Positions 34,548 through 42,249 of a DNA stretch of 57,287 bases are shown here, in pieces; position 1 is the stretch's first letter, and each line of letters opens with the position of its first letter. The notes below the pieces were generated by a model that saw only the letters and a list, made by a program, of their open reading frames with translations, was not told the DNA's origin and searched no databases. The position numbers and the translations under genes are program-made. Source of the DNA: Prevotella sp. (GTDB lineage: Bacteria; Bacteroidota; Bacteroidia; Bacteroidales; Bacteroidaceae); assembly GCA_017619445.1 (NCBI GenBank), contig JAFZSI010000071.1:1-57287 (forward strand), in the 5' to 3' direction.

Positions 34548-36068
34548 ATGACAGATAATAAGGTTAGGGTGCGTTTTGCACCAAGTCCTACGGGGGCTTT
34601 GCATATCGGCGGTGTGCGCACCGCTTTGTTCAATTATTTGTTTGCTCGCCAGCATGGCGGCGATTTGGTGTTCCGCATTGAGGACACCGACTCCAGCCGT
34701 TTCGTTCCAGGCGCTGAGGAATATATCATTGAGTCGTTCCGATGGCTGGGCATCAAGTTCGACGAGGGCGTGAGCTTCGGCGGCGACAAGGGTCCCTACC
34801 GGCAGAGCGAACGGCGCGACATTTATAAAAAATATGTCAGGCAGCTGCTTGACGAAGGCAAAGCCTACATTGCGTTTGACACGCCCGAGGAGCTGGAGGT
34901 CAAACGCAAAGAGATTCAGAACTTCCAATACGACGCCCGCACACGTGGCATGATGCGCAACTCGCTCACCATGTCGCCGGAGATTGTGCAGGCCGAAATA
35001 GACAACGGCAGCCAGTACGTGGTGCGCTTCCTGATTAATCCCGGCGAGGAAATCGTGGTCAACGACATGATTCGCGGCGAGGTGCGTGTGAAAAGCGACA
35101 TCCTGGACGACAAGGTGCTCTACAAGAGTGCCGACGAGCTGCCCACCTACCATCTGGCAAACATTGTGGATGACCATCTGATGGAAATCACCCACGTCAT
35201 CCGTGGCGAGGAGTGGCTGCCCAGTGCTCCGTTGCATGTGCTGCTCTACCGCGCCTTCGGATGGGAACAGACCATGCCTCGTTTTGCCCACCTGCCGTTG
35301 CTGCTGAAACCCGAGGGCAAGGGCAAACTGAGCAAGCGCGACGGCGACCGTCTGGGCTTCCCAGTGTTCCCGCTGGAATGGCACGACCCCAAGACTGGCG
35401 AGGTGAGCTCGGGCTTCCGCGAGAGCGGCTATTTCCCCGAGGCTGTGGTGAATTTCCTTGCCCTGTTGGGATGGAATCCCGGCACAGAGCAGGAGCTGTT
35501 CTCGCTCGATGAACTGGTCAAGGCATTCGACATCAGCCGTTGTTCCAAGGCTGGTGCCAAGTTCGACTATCAGAAAGGCATCTGGTTCAACCATGAATAC
35601 ATCCTGCGCAAGAGCAACGAAGAGATTGCCCAGCTGTTTGCGCCCATCGTGGCCAACAACGGTGTTGACGAGTCGTTGGAACGCGTCACGAAGGTGGTGT
35701 CGATGATGAAAGACCGTGTGAATTTCGTCAAGGAACTGTGGCCCTTGTGCTCGTTCTTCTTCATTCCACCCATGGAGTACGATGAGAAAACGCGAAAGAA
35801 GCGCTGGAAAGAGGACTCGGCGCAGTGCATGACCGAATTGGCCGAGCTGTTGGAAGGTCTCGACGACTTCTCTCTCGAAAACCAGGAGCGCGAGGTGGAG
35901 GCCTGGATTGAGCAGAAAGGCTATAAGCTGGGCAACATCATGAACGCATGGCGGTTGACGCTGGTGGGCGAGGGCAAAGGCCCTGGCATGTTCGACATCT
36001 CAGCATTCTTAGGCAAGGAAGAGACGCTCCGCCGTATGCGCCGCGCCATCGAGGTGCTTGAGAATTAA
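34548..36068 (+). CDS. gltX: Glutamyl-tRNA synthetase
   Basis: 506 residues. Class I aminoacyl-tRNA synthetase that charges tRNA-Glu in the cytoplasm. [14 protein letters not shown] holds the HIGH-type motif (His19-Ile-Gly-Gly22) and KLSKRDG at residues 260-266 is the KMSKS loop. [11 protein letters not shown] and [17 protein letters not shown] are further family signatures. The anticodon-binding C-terminal domain is present and the length is normal. It begins a run of plus-strand genes, but the waaA gene is 115 bases away behind a 66-bp repeat element, so co-transcription is uncertain. Confidence 0.97.
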   Translation: MTDNKVRVRFAPSPTGALHIGGVRTALFNYLFARQHGGDLVFRIEDTDSSRFVPGAEEYIIESFRWLGIKFDEGVSFGGDKGPYRQSERRDIYKKYVRQLLDEGKAYIAFDTPEELEVKRKEIQNFQYDARTRGMMRNSLTMSPEIVQAEIDNGSQYVVRFLINPGEEIVVNDMIRGEVRVKSDILDDKVLYKSADELPTYHLANIVDDHLMEITHVIRGEEWLPSAPLHVLLYRAFGWEQTMPRFAHLPLLLKPEGKGKLSKRDGDRLGFPVFPLEWHDPKTGEVSSGFRESGYFPEAVVNFLALLGWNPGTEQELFSLDELVKAFDISRCSKAGAKFDYQKGIWFNHEYILRKSNEEIAQLFAPIVANNGVDESLERVTKVVSMMKDRVNFVKELWPLCSFFFIPPMEYDEKTRKKRWKEDSAQCMTELAELLEGLDDFSLENQEREVEAWIEQKGYKLGNIMNAWRLTLVGEGKGPGMFDISAFLGKEETLRRMRRAIEVLEN

Positions 36069-36131
36069 CTTCGTTGATTTTTGTCACGACTCAGCCAATC
36101 ATGCATGCATGTTGGCGTTCGCTGCTCCAAT
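36066..36131 (+). repeat. 66-bp dispersed palindromic repeat, copy 1
   Basis: From the gltX stop onward: TTAACTTCGTTGATTTTTGT, then CACGACTCAGCC, then a hairpin ATCATGCATGCATGTTGGC and CGCTGCTCCAA. An almost identical element (3 mismatches in 66) is at 41503-41568. Its core GCCA...TGGC hairpin resembles those of the 5039-5236 array and of 20335-20395. Confidence 0.85.
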
Positions 36132-36183
36132 AATTGACAATTGATAATTATGCATTATGCATTAAAAACAGTAAATACGTAAT

Positions 36184-37482
36184 TTGTATAATCTTGCCAT
36201 CTATTTGTATCTGACAGGCGTGGCCATCGCCAGCCTGTTCAGCCAGAAAGTGAAGAAGATGTGGCGCGGTGAGCGCGCTGCCTTTTCCGTGCTGCGCGAG
36301 AAAGTTGACCCCAATGCGCAGTACATTTGGGTGCATGCTGCGTCGTTAGGTGAGTTCGAGCAGGGGCGTCCCATCATGGAGCGCATCCGCCGCGAGCATC
36401 CTGAATACAAGATTCTGCTTACATTCTTCTCTCCTTCAGGCTATGAGGTGCGCAAGAACTACGAGGGTGCCGACATTATCTGCTATCTGCCCCTCGACAC
36501 CATTACCAATGCGCGGCGCTTCCTGCGGCTTATACACCCGTGCATGGCTTTCTTCATTAAGTATGAGTTCTGGTACAACTACCTGCACATATTGAAGCAC
36601 CGCAATGTACCCACCTACAGCGTTTCAAGCATTTTCCGGCCCGACCAGGTGTTTTTCCGTTGGTACGGAAAGCAGTATGGGCGTGTGCTGAAATGTTTCA
36701 CCCGATTCTTTGTTCAGAACGAGCAGAGCCGCCAGTTGCTGGCAACGCTTGGCATCACCAATGTAGAAATCACCGGCGACACACGCTTCGACCGTGTGCA
36801 GCAAATCAAGCAGCAGGCTAAGCAACTGCCCATTGTCAGCAATTTCTGCGAGTATAATATCTCCGACGACCCTGACGATGATTTGGTCTTTGCCTATGCG
36901 GGATGTGTGCGGCCAAAAGGAGTATTCGTGGCAGGCTCGTCATGGCCGCCCGACGAGGACATCTTCATCCGTTATTTCCTCGACCGCAAACTCTTTGGCT
37001 ACGGCAAGTGGAAACTGATAATCGCGCCCCATGTCATTGATGAGAGCCACTTGCAGCAGATTGAGCAGAAACTCGAAGGATGTAATGTGGTGAGATACAC
37101 CCGAGCCAAGACCGACATCAGCATACAAAGGGCTGATGTGCTTATCATCGACTGCTTCGGATTGCTGAGCAGCATCTACCGCTATGGCAACGTGGCCTAC
37201 GTGGGCGGAGGCTTCGGCGTGGGCATTCACAATCTGCCCGAGGCGGCTGCCTGGAGCGTTCCTGTGTTCTTCGGACCTAACAATGCCCGTTTCCAGGAGG
37301 CACAGCAGCTGAAGGCAAATGGCGGTGGCTTGGAAATTCACGGCTACGACGATTTTTCCGCGCAGATGGACCAGTTTGTTGCCCATCCCGAGTTGGTGAA
37401 AGAGCGCGGACTACAGGCCGGTGAGTATGTTGCATCGCGATCAGGTGCCACCGATGCCATTTTTAAAGCTGTGGGGCTATGA
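36184..37482 (+). CDS. waaA: 3-deoxy-D-manno-octulosonic acid (Kdo) transferase WaaA/KdtA
   Basis: 432 residues. Start TTG 36184 gives MYNLAIYLYLTGVAIASLF, exactly the family's membrane-anchor N-terminus. The catalytic N-domain has WVHAASLGEFEQGRPIMERI with the conserved Glu, FFSPSGYEVRKNYEGAD, and FIKYEFWYNYL. The C-domain has NVEITGDTRFDRV and VAYVGGGFGVGIHNLPEAAAW. It transfers Kdo from CMP-Kdo to lipid A at the inner membrane's cytoplasmic face. Complete. The next gene starts within its stop codon (ATGA overlap). Confidence 0.95.
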   Translation: MYNLAIYLYLTGVAIASLFSQKVKKMWRGERAAFSVLREKVDPNAQYIWVHAASLGEFEQGRPIMERIRREHPEYKILLTFFSPSGYEVRKNYEGADIICYLPLDTITNARRFLRLIHPCMAFFIKYEFWYNYLHILKHRNVPTYSVSSIFRPDQVFFRWYGKQYGRVLKCFTRFFVQNEQSRQLLATLGITNVEITGDTRFDRVQQIKQQAKQLPIVSNFCEYNISDDPDDDLVFAYAGCVRPKGVFVAGSSWPPDEDIFIRYFLDRKLFGYGKWKLIIAPHVIDESHLQQIEQKLEGCNVVRYTRAKTDISIQRADVLIIDCFGLLSSIYRYGNVAYVGGGFGVGIHNLPEAAAWSVPVFFGPNNARFQEAQQLKANGGGLEIHGYDDFSAQMDQFVAHPELVKERGLQAGEYVASRSGATDAIFKAVGL

Positions 37483-38291
37483 AGCGTTGCCGTATCAATT
37501 GTTTCTTTTTTGTTCTTTCGGCATTGTTGTTTGCCTCATGCCTGAAAGACACGTTTGGTGAATACGACTACGGCACACTCCATGTGGAGCGCGACCTCTA
37601 TGAGATGCCTTGCACAGGCACCCTCAATGTACCCGTTTATGAGGGAAGCCGCCGAATGCTCGTCACGCTCAACGACTGCACCCTTGTCAACATGGATGTG
37701 CGCAAATATTCGGAGATTTATTCCACCCTGTGGGAACCCAACCAGACCGCTGAACTGCGGCTCACCGGCAAAAGCAAACAGGGAACCACCGCCATCAGCA
37801 TCTACGATGAGCGAACAACCGAGTTGGTAGCCTTCAGGCTGCGCGTCACCACCGGCTATGTTGCCATGCTCATCACCGAGAGCAACCATCCCGTACTCAC
37901 CGCCAACAGTCCTCAGGCACTGCTCTTCATCGATGGCGACATGAACGCCTATCTCTTTCACATCAGTACACTTTCATCTCCCTCGAAACTCACGGCCGCC
38001 GACCTGCGCGAGCGAGGCACCGTGGCATTCACCAACCTCACTTCCGAACCCATCATGCAGATAAAGATAGAATCCGTCAACCAGGTGCTGTCCATGACTT
38101 TCAATTCAAATCCTGCCGGTTCTTATTTCTACCACATGCTGGGCCTCGACAAGTCGCTTACACAAAGTATGCAAAGCACTAACATCGAAGTGCCCAAGGA
38201 CCCCGTCATAGAACTCAAAGGAATAGATTCTGATGTGCACATCAAAGCCGAACTGCTCACCTCGCTTGTCATTCCCTCCGGATTGCTGTGA
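37479..38291 (+). CDS. Hypothetical lipoprotein coupled to waaA
   Basis: 270 residues. A lipoprotein signal ends at LFASC (Cys21). The mature part is beta-rich (GTLNVPVYEGSRRMLVTLND; TAELRLTGKSKQGTTAISIYD; TTGYVAMLITES), like a pair of Ig-like domains, with no recognised family. The start overlaps the waaA stop by four bases, so it is translated with waaA; an envelope role is likely, but no specific function can be assigned. It ends before a strong terminator. Confidence 0.75.
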   Translation: MKRCRINCFFFVLSALLFASCLKDTFGEYDYGTLHVERDLYEMPCTGTLNVPVYEGSRRMLVTLNDCTLVNMDVRKYSEIYSTLWEPNQTAELRLTGKSKQGTTAISIYDERTTELVAFRLRVTTGYVAMLITESNHPVLTANSPQALLFIDGDMNAYLFHISTLSSPSKLTAADLRERGTVAFTNLTSEPIMQIKIESVNQVLSMTFNSNPAGSYFYHMLGLDKSLTQSMQSTNIEVPKDPVIELKGIDSDVHIKAELLTSLVIPSGLL

Positions 38292-38319
38292 AACTGCCCC
38301 GAACTGACATCTCATTATA

Positions 38320-38356
38320 AAAACAGGGAAAAACCGTTTTGGCTTTTCCCTGTTTT
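38320..38356 (+). terminator. Rho-independent terminator of the waaA operon
   Basis: AAAACAGGGAAAA (38320-38332) pairs perfectly with TTTTCCCTGTTTT (38344-38356), with CC/GG extending the stem. The 3' arm itself ends in four T and more T follow. Confidence 0.88.
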
Positions 38357-38451
38357 CCTGTTTTGCGTCACACGGATGACACAGATTTCTCTAATTTCCG
38401 TTGCTTCTGTAAATGGGTTTGGAAAGAACTCTGTGTAAAAGAAGTGTTTGA

Positions 38452-38536
38452 AAACGAATTAGAATAATTAGCATAATTCTCACGAATAATATCTTTTTTT
38501 ACTGAAATTATTATTTCTAATTATTCTAATTCGTTT
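38452..38536. repeat. 20-bp perfect inverted repeat between convergent genes
   Basis: AAACGAATTAGAATAATTAG (38452-38471) and its exact complement at 38517-38536 with a 45-base AT-rich loop. It lies between the waaA operon terminator and the end of the LRR gene. It may serve the minus-strand transcript. Confidence 0.8.
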
Positions 38537-38556
38537 CCTAAATCAAAACTAACGCA

Positions 38557-40956
38557 TCATTTCACCAGCACCTTTTTGCCATTCTTGATGAACACGCCCT
38601 TTGTAGGCTCGTTCACCCGCTGGCCGTTCAGGTTGTAATAACGGTTATTGGTTATTGGCTCACGGTTATTGTACTCAATTCCGTCCTCGCCGCTGACAAC
38701 CTCGATGCCGTAAATCTTCAGCTCGCCGCTGCCGCCGGCCTTTCTCATGCCCTTGGCACCTGCAGCCTTTGTGCCTGCGTAGATATACACATACGTGTCC
38801 TCACTGACGTTGTAGGGGAACGATGCTTTCACCTTGCCGTCCAACACCATTTCCGTAGGAGCACCGTCGCCTATCTTCACCTTCAGCACCATGTTGCCGG
38901 TGGCCTCTGCCTCCACGTTCACGGTTCCCGTACCTGCTGCCACCTTAAACACGATGCCTGTGAAGTGGTCGTTGAAGTCCTCGCCGAAGATGTCCTGTCC
39001 GTCGATGGCATTGTCGTCCGTCGGCTTCGTCACCACGATGCATCCCTCAGTCGCATTGTAGCTGCCATCGCCGCTGCTGATGCTGTAATACACATCGCCC
39101 ACCACATTGCCGTCAAGGTTGGTTCCTTCGTCAATGTCCGTGCTAATGTCTATGCTCTCACCTTCATCAACGGTAGCCATCTCCGGGTCGCTGCCGGGGT
39201 ACTCAACTGAGCCATTTGAATCAACACTATATACTTTCCAACCTTTTTCCTTGGCTGCTGCCACTTGCGCCTTTGTTATTACGTTCTGCTCATATTCATC
39301 GAAGAATCCCATTACCAATAAGTATCCATTAGAGGTTTCAGGAAGACTTTCAATCAACGCATCCATGGCTGTACCCTTAATCTGGTTGTGTTGAATATTC
39401 AATGTTTTTAAAGAAGGATTGTTCGAAAGGTCAAGTTCTGTAAGATTATTTTGGTAACAAATCAACTCTTCCAGCGCAGTATTCTTTGATACATCAAGTG
39501 AAGTCAGTCTGTTTCCTCCACAAGACAAAGATGTCAGTGCAGTGAAATATTCAACACCTTTCAAGTCTGAAATGAAACCAGTGTTAAGGAAAATATACAT
39601 GCTTTTGACTGCAGCAATCTCCGTGTCTGTCAGCACACCATCCTTACCGTAGTCCTGTGCCAGCACCCAGTTGCGGAATTTCTCATCGGGGAAGTTCGTC
39701 TCGTCAATGGCGATGCCTTCCGGCATGCTGCCTTCATATTCTATCCAGTCAGAACCATCAGTTGCAAAAACCGTCCACCCCTTTGATTTTGCTTCAGCTA
39801 CTTGCGAAGTAGTGATAACATTCTGATCGTTGACATTATTCGTGTTTTTCACGAAGAAATCACCACTGTTTGTTGACGGAAGACCCCTCACCAACTTACC
39901 CATTTCTATTTCGTTGATTTGATTATTGAAGCAAACTAACGACACCAAAGCTGTGTTGTTAGTCACATCAATCGAGGTCAACTGGTTATTGTCACAGAAT
40001 AAAGCCTTCAATTCTGTATTACCCGAAACGTCTATCGAGGATAGCTGGTTATTGGAAGAATATAATTCGGTCAGTGCAAGATTTTTTGAAACATTAAGTT
40101 TTGATAAATTGTTTATTACGCAATTCAAAACTGTTAGTGCCGTAAAATGTTCTATGCCTTTTAAGTCTGCAATATTCATTCGAGGAATTTCTATGCTGGT
40201 GATAGCAGCAATCTCTTCGTCCGTCAGCACACCGTCCTGGCCATAGTCCTGTGCCAGCACCCAGTTGCGGAAGTTCTCGTCGGGGAATTTGTCTATATTT
40301 ACGGCAACGCCTGATGGTATTGAGGATGCTTTGGTCACTGGTCGTACCATGTAGCCTTCATAGCGATAATAACCCCCGATATCGAAATTGCCATCATAGT
40401 TAAACAAAAAACCGCCTAAGTCCGGTTGATCTGCAAAAATAGATGACAACCAGTATTCTGCCCGGCCTGTTTTTCTTGCAACAGGGAGAAACACGTGTGC
40501 TCCATTAGAGGCAGTTATACGGTAACCATAAATGTCATTCTCTATAGCAGACTCAGACTGGCAGTTGTCAAGCAATTCTCTCATTTGCTCAATAGAAGGC
40601 ATCGTCCATGAGCCTCCCCACCTCACATGAGCAACGTCATAATCCGTTCCAGAAATGTTAGTGCCGATGTTATCAACATCATTATAACTACGTCCATACA
40701 AATATGATTCCCAATCATAAGTACTCTTTTCTTCCGTCTCTCCCCATGCGTAATATCCACCAGAATCTTCTGGTTTTTCGGCTCCCACGTTGCAGCAGGC
40801 CCACTTGGTGCCAGAGGGCAGGCCGAGGTCAATCATGTGGGGGTGGTGGTTGTCGGGACATTGTGCGCTGGCCACTGTTGGCAGCAGCATGAGTGTGCAA
40901 GCGAGCAGCATCCGTTGGATGCTTTTCGCAGTAGTTGATAGGTTTTGTTTTTTCAT
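38557..40956 (-). CDS. Secreted LRR protein with FISUMP-like and EF-hand-like segments, T9SS cargo
   Basis: 799 residues. A signal peptide ends near ASAQ (residue 32). Residues about 40-205 are a FISUMP/DUF1566-like domain (HMIDLGLPSGTKWACCNVGA, GYYAWGETEEKSTYDW). Two copies of a module follow. Each starts with an acidic calcium-loop-like segment (FPDENFRNWVLAQDYGQDGV and FPDEKFRNWVLAQDYGKDGV, then LTDxEIAA) and continues into leucine-rich repeats of about 21 residues (LTELYSSNNQLSSIDVSGNT). A beta-rich domain (about 600-760) precedes the C-terminal sorting signal (YYNLNGQRVNEPTKGVFIKN...VLVK). It is predicted to be displayed or released by the type IX system for adhesion. No catalytic motif is seen. 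Confidence 0.9.
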   Translation of the reverse strand: MKKQNLSTTAKSIQRMLLACTLMLLPTVASAQCPDNHHPHMIDLGLPSGTKWACCNVGAEKPEDSGGYYAWGETEEKSTYDWESYLYGRSYNDVDNIGTNISGTDYDVAHVRWGGSWTMPSIEQMRELLDNCQSESAIENDIYGYRITASNGAHVFLPVARKTGRAEYWLSSIFADQPDLGGFLFNYDGNFDIGGYYRYEGYMVRPVTKASSIPSGVAVNIDKFPDENFRNWVLAQDYGQDGVLTDEEIAAITSIEIPRMNIADLKGIEHFTALTVLNCVINNLSKLNVSKNLALTELYSSNNQLSSIDVSGNTELKALFCDNNQLTSIDVTNNTALVSLVCFNNQINEIEMGKLVRGLPSTNSGDFFVKNTNNVNDQNVITTSQVAEAKSKGWTVFATDGSDWIEYEGSMPEGIAIDETNFPDEKFRNWVLAQDYGKDGVLTDTEIAAVKSMYIFLNTGFISDLKGVEYFTALTSLSCGGNRLTSLDVSKNTALEELICYQNNLTELDLSNNPSLKTLNIQHNQIKGTAMDALIESLPETSNGYLLVMGFFDEYEQNVITKAQVAAAKEKGWKVYSVDSNGSVEYPGSDPEMATVDEGESIDISTDIDEGTNLDGNVVGDVYYSISSGDGSYNATEGCIVVTKPTDDNAIDGQDIFGEDFNDHFTGIVFKVAAGTGTVNVEAEATGNMVLKVKIGDGAPTEMVLDGKVKASFPYNVSEDTYVYIYAGTKAAGAKGMRKAGGSGELKIYGIEVVSGEDGIEYNNREPITNNRYYNLNGQRVNEPTKGVFIKNGKKVLVK

Positions 40957-40989
40957 GATTATTTGTGTTTTAGGTTTTTGATTAGGTTA

Positions 40990-41077
40990 ATGGTACGTGG
41001 GTGTCTCACCCGCGGCAATCGCAACACCTGCAGATGAAAGCCTGCGGCAACCGCAGGTGAGACACCTGCGTACCATG
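40990..41077. repeat. Imperfect 27-bp inverted repeat in the LRR gene leader
   Basis: ATGGTACGTGGGTGTCTCAC (from 40990) pairs with GTGAGACACCTGCGTACCAT (to 41077) with three mismatches over the arms. The loop holds a second stem around CTGCAG/CTGCGG. It lies 34 bases upstream of the LRR start codon and would be in the 5' leader on the minus strand. Confidence 0.75.
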
Positions 41078-41079
41078 AA

Positions 41080-41290
41080 TTAATTCAGTCCAAAAGCCTT
41101 GGGGAAAAAGACAGAAAAAGAAAACGTGGACTGATTACTTCGCCTACGTTTCTCGAGGTATCGCCAAACACCTAACACACTATATACGAGTAAAAGCCCA
41201 CGCCATCGGCGTGAGCATCCGAGCTTATACTCTTGTGTGTTTCTTAAATTTGGCGAATTACGAGAAACAAGATTCAAAGCGGACGCTTCA
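41080..41290 (-). ncRNA. Candidate structured RNA (long irregular hairpin, 6S-like architecture)
   Basis: Four nested helices fold 41148-41268 into one rod: GTTTCTCG 41148-41155 with CGAGAAAC 41261-41268; TCGCCAAA 41161-41168 with TTTGGCGA 41249-41256; AACACAC 41174-41180 with GTGTGTT 41235-41241; GAGTA..GCCCACGCC 41188-41204 with GGCGTGAGC 41208-41216 and GCTTATACTC 41223-41232. All helices are 7-10 bp and separated by internal loops, as in 6S RNA. The minus strand is preferred because a promoter box is upstream (41376) and a T-rich tract flanked by CAGTCC/GGACTG follows. No credible ORF. It could instead be a leader of the LRR gene or a mobile repeat. Confidence 0.45.
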
Positions 41291-41375
41291 AATTCTATAT
41301 GTCTAAGTTATATGTTATGTCATGGGCAATGTGTGTTTAATGGTTATTATATGGTTTAACAATGTTTTCTTGCCG

Positions 41376-41383
41376 CAAAGATA
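41376..41383 (-). promoter_or_regulatory. -7 promoter box upstream of the structured RNA / LRR gene
   Basis: TATCTTTG on the minus strand (complement of 41376-41383) is a full match; the -33 region is weak. Transcription would start near 41369 and pass through the folded region. Confidence 0.55.
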
Positions 41384-41502
41384 ATAAAAGTTTCCGAAAG
41401 TTGTTACGTTTTTCCCCATTTTTTTGACAGAGAGTTTTTTCGACAGAGAGACAAAGAGTTTTTTTAATTGATAATTGACAGTTGATAATTGACAGTTGAC
41501 AG

Positions 41503-41568
41503 TTAACTTCGTTGATTTTTGTCACGACTCAGCCAATCATGCAAGCATGTCGGCATTCGCTGCTCCAA
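41503..41568 (+). repeat. 66-bp dispersed palindromic repeat, copy 2
   Basis: Matches the copy at 36066-36131 at 63 of 66 positions. Flanked on the left by simple repeats of TTGATAATTGACAG (41467-41502). Confidence 0.85.
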
Positions 41569-41680
41569 AAATTGATAAACAGACATAAATGACAAAGGGC
41601 TTCTCTATAACCTCTATACATCTGTGTAAGAAAAGAGAAAATGTCAGAAACACATACCTGCGCATTAGAATCACAAACCT

Positions 41681-41822
41681 GCACTTTACGAGCGCAAAGC
41701 ATAGGTTTATGGATAAAATTTCTATAAAATTTGATGATATAGTTTGGGTTAGTGTTGAATTATATAGAAAATGTGTGTGTAAAGCGTCGCTTTACAACAG
41801 CAGTGTGTAGGTTTATGAGAAC
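41681..41822. repeat. Palindrome/21-bp module repeat, locus D (diverged)
   Basis: CTTTACGAGCGCAAAGCATA and GGTTTATGGAT modules lead into a palindrome box AAAATTTCTATAAAATTT (41715-41732). Degenerate modules (GTAAAGCGTCGCTTTACAAC; GTGTAGGTTTATGAGAAC) follow. Confidence 0.7.
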
Positions 41823-41904
41823 ATAGGGTGAAATCGCGAGAACCGAATGCGGGCTTGTGGGGATGGTTGGCATGTCTTGATACTAGAAACAGGTTGTTAA
41901 GCAT

Positions 41905-42081
41905 AAAAAAAAGTAACCCTCGTTTCACAACGAGAGCTACCAAAATGAAAACTTACTTAATTAAACCGCTATTTGTTATTGTCTTTTTAAGAGAATCTTA
42001 TCGATTTTGTTGTATTTGCGTATCAAGGATTGCTGTTAGATTGTTCTTAGTTTTGCATGATTTATGTTCATGTTTGTTTAT
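41905..42081 (-). ncRNA. Candidate small RNA of about 175 nt with own promoter and terminator
   Basis: A consensus promoter (42088-42118, minus strand) predicts a start near 42081. A Rho-independent terminator lies at 41905-41934: stem CTCGTT/AACGAG with TCAC loop (41919-41934), then a run of eight T on the minus strand (41905-41912). The longest ATG frame inside is 11 codons, so the transcript is probably non-coding. It sits alone between the ABC transporter gene and repeat locus D. I cannot name its family. Confidence 0.65.
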
Positions 42082-42087
42082 TTGCTG

Positions 42088-42118
42088 CAAATTTACATAA
42101 AATTAGTTTATCTTCCAA
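42088..42118 (-). promoter_or_regulatory. Promoter of the candidate small RNA
   Basis: TAAATTTG (complement of 42088-42095), 20 bases, TTG (complement of 42116-42118). It follows the stop of the ABC transporter gene by about 130 bases and faces away from it. Confidence 0.7.
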
Positions 42119-42249
42119 GGCTTTTGGCGTTTTTTTTAACGAAAATCGACAAAAACATTGTTTTCGGGCCTTAAAACTTATAATTTGCAGGTTTTTATCA
42201 TTTGATAATTGTTAATTGATAGTTCCCGGCTGTTGATGGGCGGCAAGTG

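Noticed and set aside
41080-41277. 65-codon minus-strand frame
   Set aside because: It runs through the rod-like RNA fold and has no protein features.
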